From Magnaporthiopsis rhizophila (taxonomy: Eukaryota > Ascomycota > Sordariomycetes > Magnaporthales > Magnaporthaceae), in assembly GCA_003049465.1 (NCBI GenBank), contig PYSS01000263.1, forward strand, positions 1 to 10,615: a DNA stretch of 10,615 nt. The letters run 5' to 3'. Positions 1-8,339 of this stretch are shown piece after piece; the first letter of the stretch is position 1, and each line of letters starts with the position of its first letter. Made by a program: the position numbers and the translations under genes. A model generated the notes under the pieces. It searched no databases. It was not told the DNA's origin and worked only from the letters and a program-made list of their open reading frames with translations.

Positions 1-655
1 TAATATTTTAAAAGGTTTTTACCATTTTTATTTTTTTGGTAAATAAAAACCTTATTTTTTAAAGCAAAAGAATTGGGTAATATTTTTATAATGTTTGGGT
101 TATTGCCTATGTTTAAAATATTTTTTATTTTTCGTTTAGCAAAAAATTTGCGCAGTTTTATTATAATTTTGGTAATTATTACTGTTTATTAAATTTGTAT
201 TTTTAAAAATGCTAAATTATTATTAAATTAAAATATATTATTAAAAATAAGCACAGTAAAAATTAATTTATTGGGTTTGGTAATATTATGCTTTATTTAT
301 ATTATTATAAAAAAATTATTATTTGCCTCGATAAATAAATTATTTTTACCTGTATCCTTTTCAGTAAAAATTAGTATTATTTTATAAATGATTCTTTATT
401 TATTAAATTCCTGCAATTAAATAATTTTTATTAGCAAAATATATTTTAATAATTTAATTCAAGGAGTAAATTTATAACTTTTTTGCAACCCTTTTTGCCC
501 TAACATTCTACCGCAAAAAAATTAAAAGCCAAATATATAATTAAAAAAATATTAAAAATAATTATTAGCCCAATTTTACAATTAAATTTTTAAAAATCGA
601 AAAATGTATATAGGTTTATATATATAACCCGAGGTGCATATCTAATATTGCTTTT
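1..655. other. AT-rich degenerate DNA, no gene
   Basis: This stretch is almost wholly A and T with scattered short GC islands, and every frame is cut by stops. In places the minus strand gives short runs that could be mutated coding sequence, with frequent TAA where Gln codons might have been, but I recognise no domain. A loose inverted repeat with arms at 12-23 and 38-53 (AAGGTTTTTACC against its near-complement) could fold but may be compositional. The most likely reading is an old RIP-mutated repeat into which the 656-1208 transposon later inserted. No tRNA, rRNA or promoter is visible. Confidence 0.5.
648..655. repeat. Target site duplication, left copy (TTGCTTTT)
   Basis: The 8-bp direct repeat TTGCTTTT abuts the left inverted repeat and is repeated exactly at 1209-1216 against the right one. 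The neighbouring bases (A at 647, T at 1217) do not extend the match, so the duplication is 8 bp. Confidence 0.85.
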
Positions 656-722
656 GGAGTCGTTTAGCAAGCGCGTAAAAAATGTTATCTAGCATGTAAA
701 TAGCGGAGCTCACAGTGCAACA
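656..722 (+). repeat. Left terminal inverted repeat (67 bp)
   Basis: This arm pairs with 1142-1208 base for base (position sum 1864). All eight differences are A/G or C/T, consistent with light RIP or deamination on one arm or the other. Within the arm a GC[A/G]CGTAAA-type word occurs twice (in mutated form as GCATGTAAA), a possible transposase-binding subrepeat. Confidence 0.85.
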
Positions 723-872
723 TTAGGACCCATTTAACTTTCAAATTTCCCCCCCAAATTATGGATTTTCAATGCAGGCCTGTAACTGCTAATGGCCGGT
801 CACGCAAATTAATAAAGCTATCATATAAATTATAAAGTTAATATTTTCTACAAAATGAAGCTATTCCCGAAT

Positions 873-1143
873 TCAAATTAGCCCTTGGATCTCCTGTTGG
901 GCCTCGCGGTCAGCGTTTTCGTGTTGGGTGGCCTGCACGTCCAAGTTTCCTTCAAAATTAGTAAGAAACAAACATTTCGTCATCTTCTAAAATAGTAAGC
1001 TTCTTAACGTCCGCCAGGTTAGTTAAGTAGCGTGTAAAAGCCCGTGATCCCTCTATGCCCGCCTCGTATAAATCTGCAGGCCCCGCAACAACAGGCGAAG
1101 CGGACCGTTTGCCTTTACCGCGGGCAGTCCCTCTGCCGCTGTG
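873..1143 (-). pseudogene. Coding-like fragment inside the TIR element, function unknown
   Basis: On the minus strand a frame is open from just inside the right inverted repeat (1143) to a TAA at 958-960. It gives 61 residues: a basic Gly/Arg/Lys-rich start, then a mixed segment containing RAFTRYLTNLADVKKL and ending LEDDEMFVSY. One frame over, from about 959, the reading continues as FEGNLDVQATQHENADREAQ and stops at TGA 873-875. Both parts have balanced composition and few rare choices, unlike the surrounding AT-rich DNA, so they probably come from one coding sequence broken by a small indel or a short intron. There is no ATG at the 5' end; the frame runs back into a stop within the TIR. 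I do not recognise the family. It may be the C-terminus of the parent transposase or a captured host fragment. Confidence 0.4.
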
Positions 1144-1208
1144 TTACACTGTAAGCCCCGCTATTTACGTGCTGAATAACATTTTTTACGTGCTTGCTAA
1201 ACGACCCC
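1142..1208 (-). repeat. Right terminal inverted repeat (67 bp)
   Basis: Reverse complement of the left arm at 656-722. It reads GGGGTCG at its outer tip and ends CAGTGTAACA inside. The subrepeat GCACGTAAA is intact in both places in this arm, so this copy looks slightly less mutated than the left one. Confidence 0.85.
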
Positions 1209-1216
1209 TTGCTTTT
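1209..1216. repeat. Target site duplication, right copy (TTGCTTTT)
   Basis: Exact partner of 648-655, directly abutting the right end of the inverted-repeat element. Confidence 0.85.
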
Positions 1217-1976
1217 TATTCGGGATTCAATTCCGGCAACCACCTTTTTTATCCAGCTCTGGCATTTTTCCGGCTAAAATTAATTTAAAATATCCCAAAT
1301 AAGGGACCAATCTTAGTTTTTTTTTACCGCGCCTGTTAAAGCCTAAAATTGGCAATTTGATACTTTTATTATTAGTAATAAAATAATTAAAAATTTTAAG
1401 GACAATTTTGCCCTTGCTCTTTTTTGTAAAGGTTTTAAGCTTGGAATAATTTCCGGATGATTAAATAATAAAATTGGTAATTGCAACCGGCTTTTATAAA
1501 AATTATACTTGCACTTAAGCTAATTTTAACTGCTTAAAAAATATAAAATAAACCGTATTTTGCTTATATATAAATTTATTTACCCCTTTTAACTTATATA
1601 AGCCATAAAAAGTAACTACGGATCTAAATACAAATGGGATAAAAACCGTACTTCCAGCACAACGGCTATTACAAAAAGCCGGGTAAGGAAATCCCTTCGA
1701 CCTACTTGCAAATCCATTTCGTATATAATTAAGGATATAATCTGCACCATTATACTTTCATATAATAATATAAGAAAAAACTATAACGGTTAAGGATAAG
1801 TATCGGCGGGTTTGTTCGGGGTTGCATTTAACGGGCTAATAGATTGCGTGGAATATTCCGGTCGTTTTCCGGATCCGGCCAGCTCTGCCTTGCTTTTTCC
1901 CTTTATTTTTTATATGCCACGGCCTATATCCGGCCCTTAATCCTTTTCTTAATTTCCGTTCTTTTTCCTCCTTTTT

Positions 1977-1977
<1 letters not shown>
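1217..1977. other. Unassigned spacer, no gene
   Basis: Bases 1217-1620 are AT-rich with no recognisable frame. Bases 1621-1977 are GC-richer and contain a perfect 10-bp palindrome CCGGATCCGG at 1869-1878. I find no tRNA-like fold, no LTR boundary pair and no convincing coding frame. This part is less mutated than the retroelement interior to its right, in keeping with single-copy or lightly attacked DNA. Confidence 0.4.

Positions 1978-2008
<31 letters not shown>
1978..2008. repeat. (ATA)n microsatellite at the retroelement insertion point
   Basis: Thirty-one bases of uninterrupted ATA triplets (about ten units) directly precede the left LTR. The last five bases (AATAA) serve as the left target duplication, so the retroelement inserted into or at the edge of this tract. 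Confidence 0.9.
2004..2008. repeat. Target site duplication, left copy (AATAA)
   Basis: The five bases before the left LTR match the five bases after the right LTR (9641-9645). Five base pairs is the usual length for Ty3/Gypsy integration. Because the left copy sits inside an ATA repeat the match is less improbable than it looks, but the position is exact. Confidence 0.7.
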
Positions 2009-2010
<2 letters not shown>

Positions 2011-2163
2011 TTACGACCATGACTGGCAGCGGGCAGAAGGGTTGGGGCTAACCCCCAACAGGATGCTTTTACCCTGCAGTCAGGAAGGCTAAGGGCCGAA
2101 TAATTAAAGCCAAAAAAGGGGGTCACGGGATCAGGCACTTATTTAACCAAGGTAATATATTAG

Positions 2164-2231
2164 TTATAAATATAGCACATATAGCACAGGCTATATTGGT
2201 TATAATTATAGCATATATAGCACAGGTATGG
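2164..2231 (+). repeat. Tandem subrepeat in the U3 part of the left LTR
   Basis: A unit beginning TTATAA and containing ATATAGCACAGG occurs twice in tandem, at 2164-2199 and 2200-2231 (period 36). The right LTR has the same pair at 9337 and 9371 (period 34, first unit 2 bp shorter). Tandem repeats upstream of the TATA box of an LTR often act as enhancer-like sites; that role is inferred. Confidence 0.6.
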
Positions 2232-2248
2232 CACGGAGGGATTACGAA

Positions 2249-2259
2249 TATATAAAAGG
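2249..2259 (+). promoter_or_regulatory. Likely TATA box of the left LTR promoter
   Basis: TATATAAAAGG is preserved exactly in both LTRs (here and at 9420-9430), downstream of the tandem subrepeats. By position it would mark the U3/R boundary region and drive the genomic transcript. No transcript start can be read from the sequence. Confidence 0.5.
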
Positions 2260-2516
2260 ATACTTCTGCCCTATCTAAAAATAGTTTTAACTGGGGCCTT
2301 GGTACTAATCAATCTAAATTAGCTCTAAAATATCCCTTTGGGCAAATAATAACAAATAACATTACCAAACCCCAGATCACGTGCAAAGCGATTTTACAAA
2401 ACCAGTACTGCTTAACACCGCCCCTAAATGCTTTACCCTAAAAATAAAAGCCTGTAATTGTAACATTTTAACTAATCCTATTTAATATTTACCGGAGGTA
2501 ATAAATAATAATAATT

Positions 2517-4275
2517 ATATTAACTGCAGCCAAAAAGATCGAAACTGTTACTATTAATAGCAAAAATTATAACAATCCTGCCACGGTTTTAAAAATCCTT
2601 ATCGAAAAGTTCGAAAAATTTAAAAAAAAATACCCAAAATAATTTCAGCTTACAAATTTCCCATTTGGAACAAATATGACGGAAAAAAAGGCAAATTTAA
2701 AATTTTCGTTACGGAATACAAAAATTATTTTATATTTTACCAGGACAATTTCCAAAATAATTATTAAAAAATAACCTATACCGTTATTTGCTTTAATAGC
2801 AAAATTAAAAACTGGTTCAAACCTGTATGGGCTAATTATTTTAAAAAAAAATAACAAATTAAACAAAATTATTAAACTAATATTTGCGAATTTTGAAAAG
2901 TTCGGTGGAAAAATTGCGAAAATATTCGGGCAGGTAAATAAAAAACGAATGGCCAAAAAAAACTATTTTAGCTATATTAAAAAGGATTAGTATTTATTTA
3001 TACCGTTAAATTTTAGCAATGGATTAATAAATTTAACTGGATAAAAAATACAAAAATATTTTAATTTTATCAAAAATTAAGGGATAATATAAAGGATAAA
3101 TTGGCCAAAAAATAAACCCAAAAATTTTGTCGATTTTATTATCAAAGGTATATATATTAGCGATAAACTGTATAAATAATGCCTGAAAAAAAGGGTTAAT
3201 AACCCTAATTAGTATAATAAAGTAACAAAATAAACCAAAAAAAATAAATAATAATAATTTATTATGCATAAAATGCATTTAGGGTTTATAGATTTATTTG
3301 CAAAAGTTATATACCCTTAGTAATAAAAAAGATAGCATAGGAAATAAAAGTGTATCAAATAGCAAAATATTAAAAGTAGAAATTGCTTTAAATACGGATA
3401 ATAAGGATATATTAAAAAAAACTGTTCTTAAAAATAGTAGCAGTTTGTTATTATCCAATATATGGACCAAAAAAGCCCTGTATCCCAGAGGCTTGTATAG
3501 TTAAATATACTGTTTTGATAACGGATATCTTATATATAAATCAGATAAAAATAAAACCAGCTAATACCCCTAATAAAAAATTGACGCTATCCGATAAATC
3601 GATTAGTTAATGTTTAATTATAATAAATATAACGATAAAAAAATAAAAGAATTCGGAAAGCCAAAAAATAATGGGTTAAAATAACCGTACTGGTTAAATA
3701 AAATACCCACGGCAATCGTATTTAAAGGGTTAAAAAAGCAAAAAAATGCTAAAATTAGCTGGCGCGTTTGTTAAAAATAATATTAAGGCCTTATAAAAAA
3801 AATAATGCGCAATCCAGTAAACCCTAACAATTCTTAAAAAACTATCAATCCAAAAAAAATATTATATATTTCCAGCAAAAAAAGGAGCTTTAATACCAAT
3901 ATTAAAATCGACCGAAAATTATTCGGATAAATGTATCTAACTAAAAGGTTAAAAAAAAATATTAAATTGGGCAAATTTTGGGTATTTGTAAACATAAATC
4001 CCAATAAACCCAAAAAATGGTACATTAAAATAGCAAATATAAGAAAAAAGTATACCGTGCACAAAAATTAAAGCAAAGTGCCTTATCGGGGGGTTTATAC
4101 TTATATTTATAAAATGCCAGTATATTTATTATTCGAAATATTGCCTAATAATCCCAAAAGATCCATAAATTGCAAATTGTACCGAAAAATGCCTGTAATA
4201 AAAGATAATAAAAAATGTTTAAACTGGGACCGAAATAACCAAATTATTATTTATTACGAAAAAAATATATACTAA
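2517..4275 (+). pseudogene. Gag capsid/nucleocapsid relic
   Basis: A Gag-like polypeptide can be followed through frames 3, 2, 3 and 1. An ATA at 2517-2519 may be the mutated start codon, since in-frame reading follows directly. The capsid part includes WNKYDGKKGKF near 2670-2695, KNWFKPVWANYF near 2810-2840 and KIAKIFGQVNKKR with FGQV at 2925-2936, resembling the retrotransposon Gag capsid domain of fungal Gypsy elements. From about 3298 to past 4275 frame 1 continues without a shift. A Cys at 4216-4218 starts a 14-codon block whose other zinc-knuckle positions are W, Q and Y (CX2WX4QX4Y). This is the CCHC spacing with three ligands lost, but two of those losses are not RIP-type, so the knuckle is tentative. 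Role: packaging element RNA into virus-like particles. The reading is unusually long for Gag, so 3300-4080 could include extra sequence. Confidence 0.65.
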
Positions 4276-4842
4276 GTACGGTATTAGGAAAATAATCCAT
4301 TTTTATACCAGCAAAATTATATAATTAAAAAAAATTATAAAAACCTAGCGATAAATAGCCCTGGCCATATTGGAATTTTTTGGGCAAAATATTTGTATTA
4401 TGTTTATAATAATTATTTGCCCAAAAAGCTAAAAAATAACTGGTTTTTAATAAAAAATAACAAAAAGTTTTAAAGTCTGCCCAGGTAGGAATAGCAATTA
4501 TTTAAATAGCAAATTATATTATATAATTGTATTAAAAAAACAGCAGTAATTGCCCCATTATTTTATTATTTTATAATATATATAATAGGATAATTTTTAT
4601 ATTATATTTATAAAAAAGCGAAATATAAGTGCTATGTTAAAAAAAAAGCTACAAACTAGCAGATTAAACGGTTTTATTCCGGTTACCAGTATAAGCCAAA
4701 AAATTAAAATATCCCGCCGGAATAAAAGCCCGGTATAAACAGAAAAAAACAAATTAAAAGGATTTTAGCGAAAATTACGGGTAATTATCCATTTTATATT
4801 AAAAAAATAATCGGCTAATAAAAATAATAATTAATAATAATA
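4276..4842 (+). pseudogene. Gag-Pol linker region, weakly identified
   Basis: Frame 1 continues from the putative zinc knuckle into the protease without a shift, so gag and pol were probably one reading frame in the parent element. Within it, near 4365-4450, a Trp/Tyr-rich stretch (HIGIFWAKYLYYVYNNY, then NNWF) reads as if several Cys codons had become Tyr by G-to-A change. I do not assign a domain. The rest, to 4842, is low-complexity AT-rich sequence with stops. Confidence 0.4.
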
Positions 4843-5130
4843 ATTGATTATAAATTTAACGGAAATTATTTTGTGCTAACAATAATAGCAAAATATAATA
4901 TTTTAATATATTAAAAATAATAGTTATACGGTTTTGGAATTGCAATAAAAAAACCGGTTATTTATAATAATAAAATAATCGATTCGGAAATAGATCAATT
5001 TAGGTTCGAAACTATAAAAAAAATTTATAAAATTATCCTCAACATTATAAATATAAAAAAAACCTAATTTTGGGTTTTCTTTAATTTAAAGAATTTAATC
5101 GCCTAATAAATTAAATTTCGGAGGAAATTT
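4843..5130 (+). pseudogene. Retropepsin-type aspartic protease relic
   Basis: In frame 1 the block IDYKFNGNYFV (from 4843) has the layout of the retropepsin active-site segment (D-S-G-x-x-x-N-F-[IV]). The Asp is still GAT at 4846-4848, but the residues after it are changed. Further on, the reading EIDQFRFETIKKIYKIILNI (about 4987-5052) and then, one frame over, NLILGFL*FKEFN (5061-5099) match the C-terminal signature of Gypsy proteases, DLILGxPWLKxxNP. The change of frame falls in an eight-A run at 5054-5061. The protease would mature the Gag-Pol polyprotein. Its lost Ser/Gly and stops make it non-functional. Confidence 0.75.
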
Positions 5131-5479
5131 AATAAAAAAATTATTATCGGAAAATAAAAAAGCCTAATAATTACGGGCCCCGGATTATAAAAAATAACAA
5201 CCAAATAAAATTATTATAATAATAGCAAAATTTGGTAATTAATTTTGGCAAATTATACCGATAAATTTATAATTATTAGGTAATATCGGCCTTAATAGCA
5301 AAAAATCCCAAAAATAAAGGCAAAATTATAAAAAAAATTATAACCAAAATTATAACCTAAAAAAAAGCATAACCAAAATTAATAACCAAAAAATAAAAAT
5401 AATGAAAAATTATAATCAAAATTATAATCCGTTTAATAAATAAATATGTTAATATTTAAAACATATTGCCAAAAAATCC

Positions 5480-6590
5480 CATCGGTACTGAAAATTATTC
5501 CAAAAAAGTTTGGGAATAAAATTTCTGAAATACAAACCGTTCGATTACAAAATCAAATTTAAATTAAAAATACAGCTTAATTACCAAGAATTATACCAAT
5601 TAAACCCTAAATAATAAAAATTATTGCAAAAATAATTTGCGGAAAATTTAAAATAAAATATTATCCGATTTTCGGATTTTTTTATAAAATATAAAATATT
5701 ATTTATTCCCAAAAAAGATAAAAAAAAAAGGATATACATTAATTACCCTTTATTAAGTAAAATTATAATAAAAGACCGGTATTTTTTGCTTTTTATCGAT
5801 AAATTGCAAAATAAATTCGGCAAAGCCAAATAATTTACGGTTTTGGATTTATATAAAATATATAACCTGTTAAAAATTAAAGAAAAAAATAAATGAAAAA
5901 CCGCTTTTTAAATCCGGCTAAAAATATACATATTATTAGTGATAATTTTCGGGCTTATTAATATATTAGCCATATTTTAGCGGATAATTAAATACGTATT
6001 ACAAAAATATTTGGATATTTTTATATTTATATATTTAAATAATATTTTAATTTTTTTAAAAATATTGAAAAAATACAAAAAATATATATATAAAATCCGG
6101 CAAAAACAGCAAAATGCAAAGCTTTTAATTAAACCCGAAAAATATATATAACATATACAGGAAATTATTTTTTAAAGTATATAATTATATTAGGTTAAAT
6201 ACGGATAAAACCTAAAAAGGTACAAATTAAAAAAAAATAGCCCAAATCGATTAGTATTAAAAAAATACAAAATTNCTTTTAATTAAACCCGAAAAATATA
6301 TATAACATATACAGGAAATTATTTTTTAAAGTATATAATTATATTAGGTTAAATACGGATAAAACCTAAAAAGGTACAAATTAAAAAAAAATAGCCCAAA
6401 TCGATTAGTATTAAAAAAATACAAAATTTTTTAAAATTTTTAAACTTTTACCGATAATTCATCCGGAATTTCAGCGAAATAGCCCTTTTATTTACAAATT
6501 TTACTAAAAATAATCACCAATTTTATTAGGAAATGCAAAAACAAAAGGCTTTTAATCTGTTAAAAAAAATAATATAAAAACCAATATTAA
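5480..6590 (+). pseudogene. Reverse transcriptase relic (Ty3/Gypsy RVT_1)
   Basis: Clear RT blocks in frame 2: YKPFDYKIKF (near 5531), YQELYQLNP (5580-5610), IRFSDF...ILFIPKKD (5663-5719), INYPLLSKIIIKDRY, LQNKFGKAK*FTVLDLYKIYN, K*KTAF*IRL, then IFGLINILAIF*RIIKYVLQKYLDIF. The polymerase motif YxDD reads YLNN at 6032-6043, both catalytic Asp having become Asn. The earlier catalytic Asp in VLDL is still present. After KLLIKPEKYI*HIQEIIF (6121-6170) the frame changes at a six-T run. Past the duplicated segment at 6122-6428 the thumb/connection reads QNFLKFLNFYR*FIRNFSEIA. Function in the parent: copying element RNA into cDNA. Activity is impossible here. Confidence 0.92.
6122..6428 (+). repeat. 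Exact 153-bp tandem duplication around a single N (probable assembly join)
   Basis: Bases 6122-6274 and 6276-6428 appear identical over 153 bp and are separated only by an N at 6275. In both copies the text encodes the same RT segment (KPEKYI*HIQEIIF onward). Removing one copy with the N restores continuous homology into QNFLKF, whereas keeping both shifts the frame by one. No divergence between copies in such heavily mutated DNA argues against an old duplication. Confidence 0.85.
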
Positions 6591-7000
6591 TTTTACCAAA
6601 CCCAAATAAATTTTTCAAAATTAAAATTAACGTATTGGATTTTGCAATCGGAGCCCAATTTAACCAATAAAATAATAACAGAAAGCTACATTTTTGCATT
6701 TTCCTATTATATAAATTTAACGGACCGGAATTAAATTATTCGATTTATAATAAAAAATTTACGGCTATTATTTAAATATTAAAAAATAAAAGGTATATTT
6801 ATACCAAATAAACTATTAAATTATAATTTATACGGATTATAAAAACCTGGGACATTTTATTATTTATTAAATACTGATCAAATAATAAATCCGATAAAAT
6901 TAGTTTTTTTAGGATTATAATTTTAGGATTAAATATAAAAAGGATTGAAAAACGGATAAATAAATGCTTTAAACCGCTAACAGAATTGCAAAAATAAAAT
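6591..7000 (+). pseudogene. RNase H relic of the Gypsy polyprotein
   Basis: After the RT connection (NLLKKI, then PILILPNPNKFFK-like text) the RNase H core reads KIKINVLDFAIGAQFNQ* around 6620-6670. Here the first catalytic acid of the VDASDxAIG motif is Asn (AAC at 6629-6631). The second acid, in the H-D-K-E-[LF] motif, is Lys (NKKFTAII, changed codon 6755-6757). The third Asp survives in YTDYKNL (GAT at 6835-6837), with the following His now Tyr. A shift of frame lies between these last two motifs. The domain would remove the RNA template during cDNA synthesis. Confidence 0.88.
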
Positions 7001-7079
7001 GCTATTAAAAATGCACACAGTTTTAGTGTAAAAATTAAACGGATTTTTGGTTTTAATATAACAAATATTAATAAAAATT

Positions 7080-7830
7080 ATGCTTTAAAAAATAAACCCC
7101 TGAAAAAATCCAGCATATCCATAATTAAATAACCCACAAATATTAAAAAATAACCAAAACCTGGAAAAAATTACAGCAATATTACGGATTTATAAATACC
7201 CAAATTATAATCCAAAAAAAATTAAAAATTGCAAAGATTGTGCTAAAAATAAGGCCAGCAGATATAAATCTTATGGATTATTTTAACCCCTGCCGGTATT
7301 TAGCAAAAAATGGCAAAAAATTAAAATAAATTTCGTAATCAAATTTCCCAAATTAAAAAAACCTTTAACGAATATCTAGTATAATAATATTTTAATAATA
7401 ATAAATAAGCCTACCAAATAAGCCTTATTTTTACCTTATAAAAAAGCAACAATATTATAAAATTAGCGTATATTTTTATTAAATACGTAATTGCTAAAAA
7501 CGAAATATCTAATAAATTAATCACAAATCGAAATAAATTATTTATAAGCAAATTTTGGAGTATTTTAATAGCCAAACTTGAAATAAAGCATATATTATTA
7601 ATAATATATTATTCCAAAACAGATAAATAAATAAAATAAACAAACCAAACTATAAAACAATATTTATATTATTATATTAATTATAAACAAAATAATTAGG
7701 TATAATTATTTTTGATAACCTAATTTATTTATAATAATTCGGTATATAAAAGTATAAAAATTATTCCATTTTTTGCAAATTATAAATTTATATTTACGGT
7801 ATATAAAAAACCTAAAATAAAAAAAAATGC
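7080..7830 (+). pseudogene. Integrase relic (zinc-binding HHCC domain plus DDE core)
   Basis: The N-terminal domain shows a lost second His (THKY*KITKTWKKLQQYY, about 7125-7185) but a kept Cys pair, Cys-x2-Cys at 7230-7241. In the core, W-x-x-[IM]-D-F reads WQKIKINF with the first catalytic Asp now Asn (AAT 7329-7331) and the preceding Met now Ile. The second Asp is Asn in ITNRNKLFISKFW (AAT 7526-7528). The Glu of the TDGQ-x-E-R-x-N motif is Lys (AAA 7634-7636), flanked by two stops. YNNILIIINK follows the first motif, and a shift of frame sits near 7450. IIPFFANYKF near 7760-7790 is the typical end of the Gypsy core. All three members of the catalytic triad are therefore gone. Role in the parent: inserting cDNA with a 5-bp staggered cut, in line with the AATAA duplication. 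Confidence 0.92.
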
Positions 7831-7959
7831 TTCAATAATAAAAATACAGGTTATTAAAATAACCAAATTATACAAATATTTGCAAAAAAGCTCGAAAAAT
7901 TTCAAAAATGCATATTTACCCAAACAAATAAAAAAAAGTTTAAAAAACCAACCTTTAAA

Positions 7960-8339
7960 AAAAAGGATAATATTTGTTTTTTGTATTATAATATTAAAAT
8001 AAACGGCTAAATAATAAACTAAATTATAAAAAATTCGGACCGTTTAGGATTAAAAAAATAATTTTGCTAATTAATTATAAATTTTAATTATTATTAATTA
8101 TAAAAATCCACGCTGTTTTTTATATTTCCCTGATAAAACTGGCATTATTTGGTTTAAGAAGCAGAAAATTAATAGAGATAAACCCAAACCAAAAATGGAA
8201 AATCGAAAAAATCCTTAATAATAAAATATATTACCGCAAATAATAATATTTAATTAAATAGGTAGGGTACGGGCATAAATATAATATATGGAAAAAAACG
8301 AACCTTGCAAATTATTAAAAGGTTTTATAAAAATATCGG
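7960..8339 (+). pseudogene. Integrase C-terminal linker and chromodomain relic
   Basis: After the integrase core the conserved Gypsy C-terminal block reads KIHAVFYISLIKL at 8103-8141, matching the KIHPVFHxSLL signature. It is followed from 8196 by WKIEKILNNKIYYRK**YLIK*VGYGHKYNIWKKTNL and ...KYR to 8339, which has the order and spacing of a chromodomain: V/I-E-K-I-L, Y-L-V-K-W-x-G-Y, x-x-T-W-E. The W of YLVKW is a stop here, while the later W survives (8289-8291). Chromodomains in this position define chromoviruses and steer integration to methylated-histone heterochromatin; that function is known of the family, not shown here. Confidence 0.85.

Larger units (their letters stand above)
656..1208. 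mobile_element. Non-autonomous TIR DNA transposon (553 bp, MITE-like)
   Basis: Bases 656-722 and 1142-1208 are 67-bp inverted repeats that align without gaps, with eight mismatches, all transitions. Immediately outside both ends lies the same 8-mer, TTGCTTTT (648-655 and 1209-1216), as expected for a target site duplication. The ends begin GGAGTCG and GGGGTCG. An 8-bp duplication is known for hAT, P and Merlin-type elements and is at the short edge for MULEs; the long TIR and G-rich tip fit MULE or Merlin better than classical hAT, but the superfamily is inferred only. At 553 bp it is too short for a full transposase and presumably depended on one supplied in trans. Its interior is much GC-richer than its surroundings, so it probably arrived after the flank was mutated or was not repetitive enough to be attacked. 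Confidence 0.85.
2009..2465 (+). repeat. Left (5') LTR, 457 bp
   Basis: It starts TGTTACGACC after the microsatellite and ends GTAATTGTAACA, giving the canonical TG...CA ends. It aligns along its whole length with 9180-9640 apart from small indels. Substitutions are almost all transitions. Relative to the right LTR, this copy keeps its GC in roughly the first 150 bp and loses it in the last 200 bp, where runs such as AGGAGCAGAAG in the right copy read AAAAATAAAAG here. Confidence 0.93.

Noticed and set aside
12..53. Imperfect hairpin considered as a terminator or small RNA
   Set aside because: Arms differ by an insertion and consist of A/T runs; such folds are expected by chance in this composition.
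1055..1288. Plus-strand open frame of 77 codons
   Set aside because: It crosses the right inverted repeat and target duplication of the TIR element into the flank; the minus strand reading there is more protein-like.
1836..2138. Minus-strand open frame of about 100 codons with a poly-isoleucine run
   Set aside because: It reads through the ATA microsatellite (hence the Ile run) and across the LTR boundary, so it cannot be an ancestral gene.
2466..2490. Primer binding site just inside the left LTR
   Set aside because: The bases after the LTR (TTTTAACTAATCC) do not resemble a tRNA 3' complement; RIP may have erased it, so I make no call.
3298..3504. Protease-like short word (KNSSS in a hydrophobic setting) considered as the aspartic protease
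   Set aside because: The better protease, with its active-site block and the C-terminal LILGxxW signature in the right place before RT, is at 4843-5130.
2645..4064. Several minus-strand open frames (2645-2956, 3033-3278, 3834-4064)
   Set aside because: They lie opposite the Gag relic, have Phe/Ile/Tyr-rich content expected from reversed AT-rich DNA, and lack any domain.
5330..5430. Degenerate AATTATAACCAAAATTATAACC-like repeats considered as a CRISPR or satellite
   Set aside because: The units are irregular, lack spacers and lie in the protease-RT linker of the polyprotein, so a low-complexity coding linker is the simpler reading.
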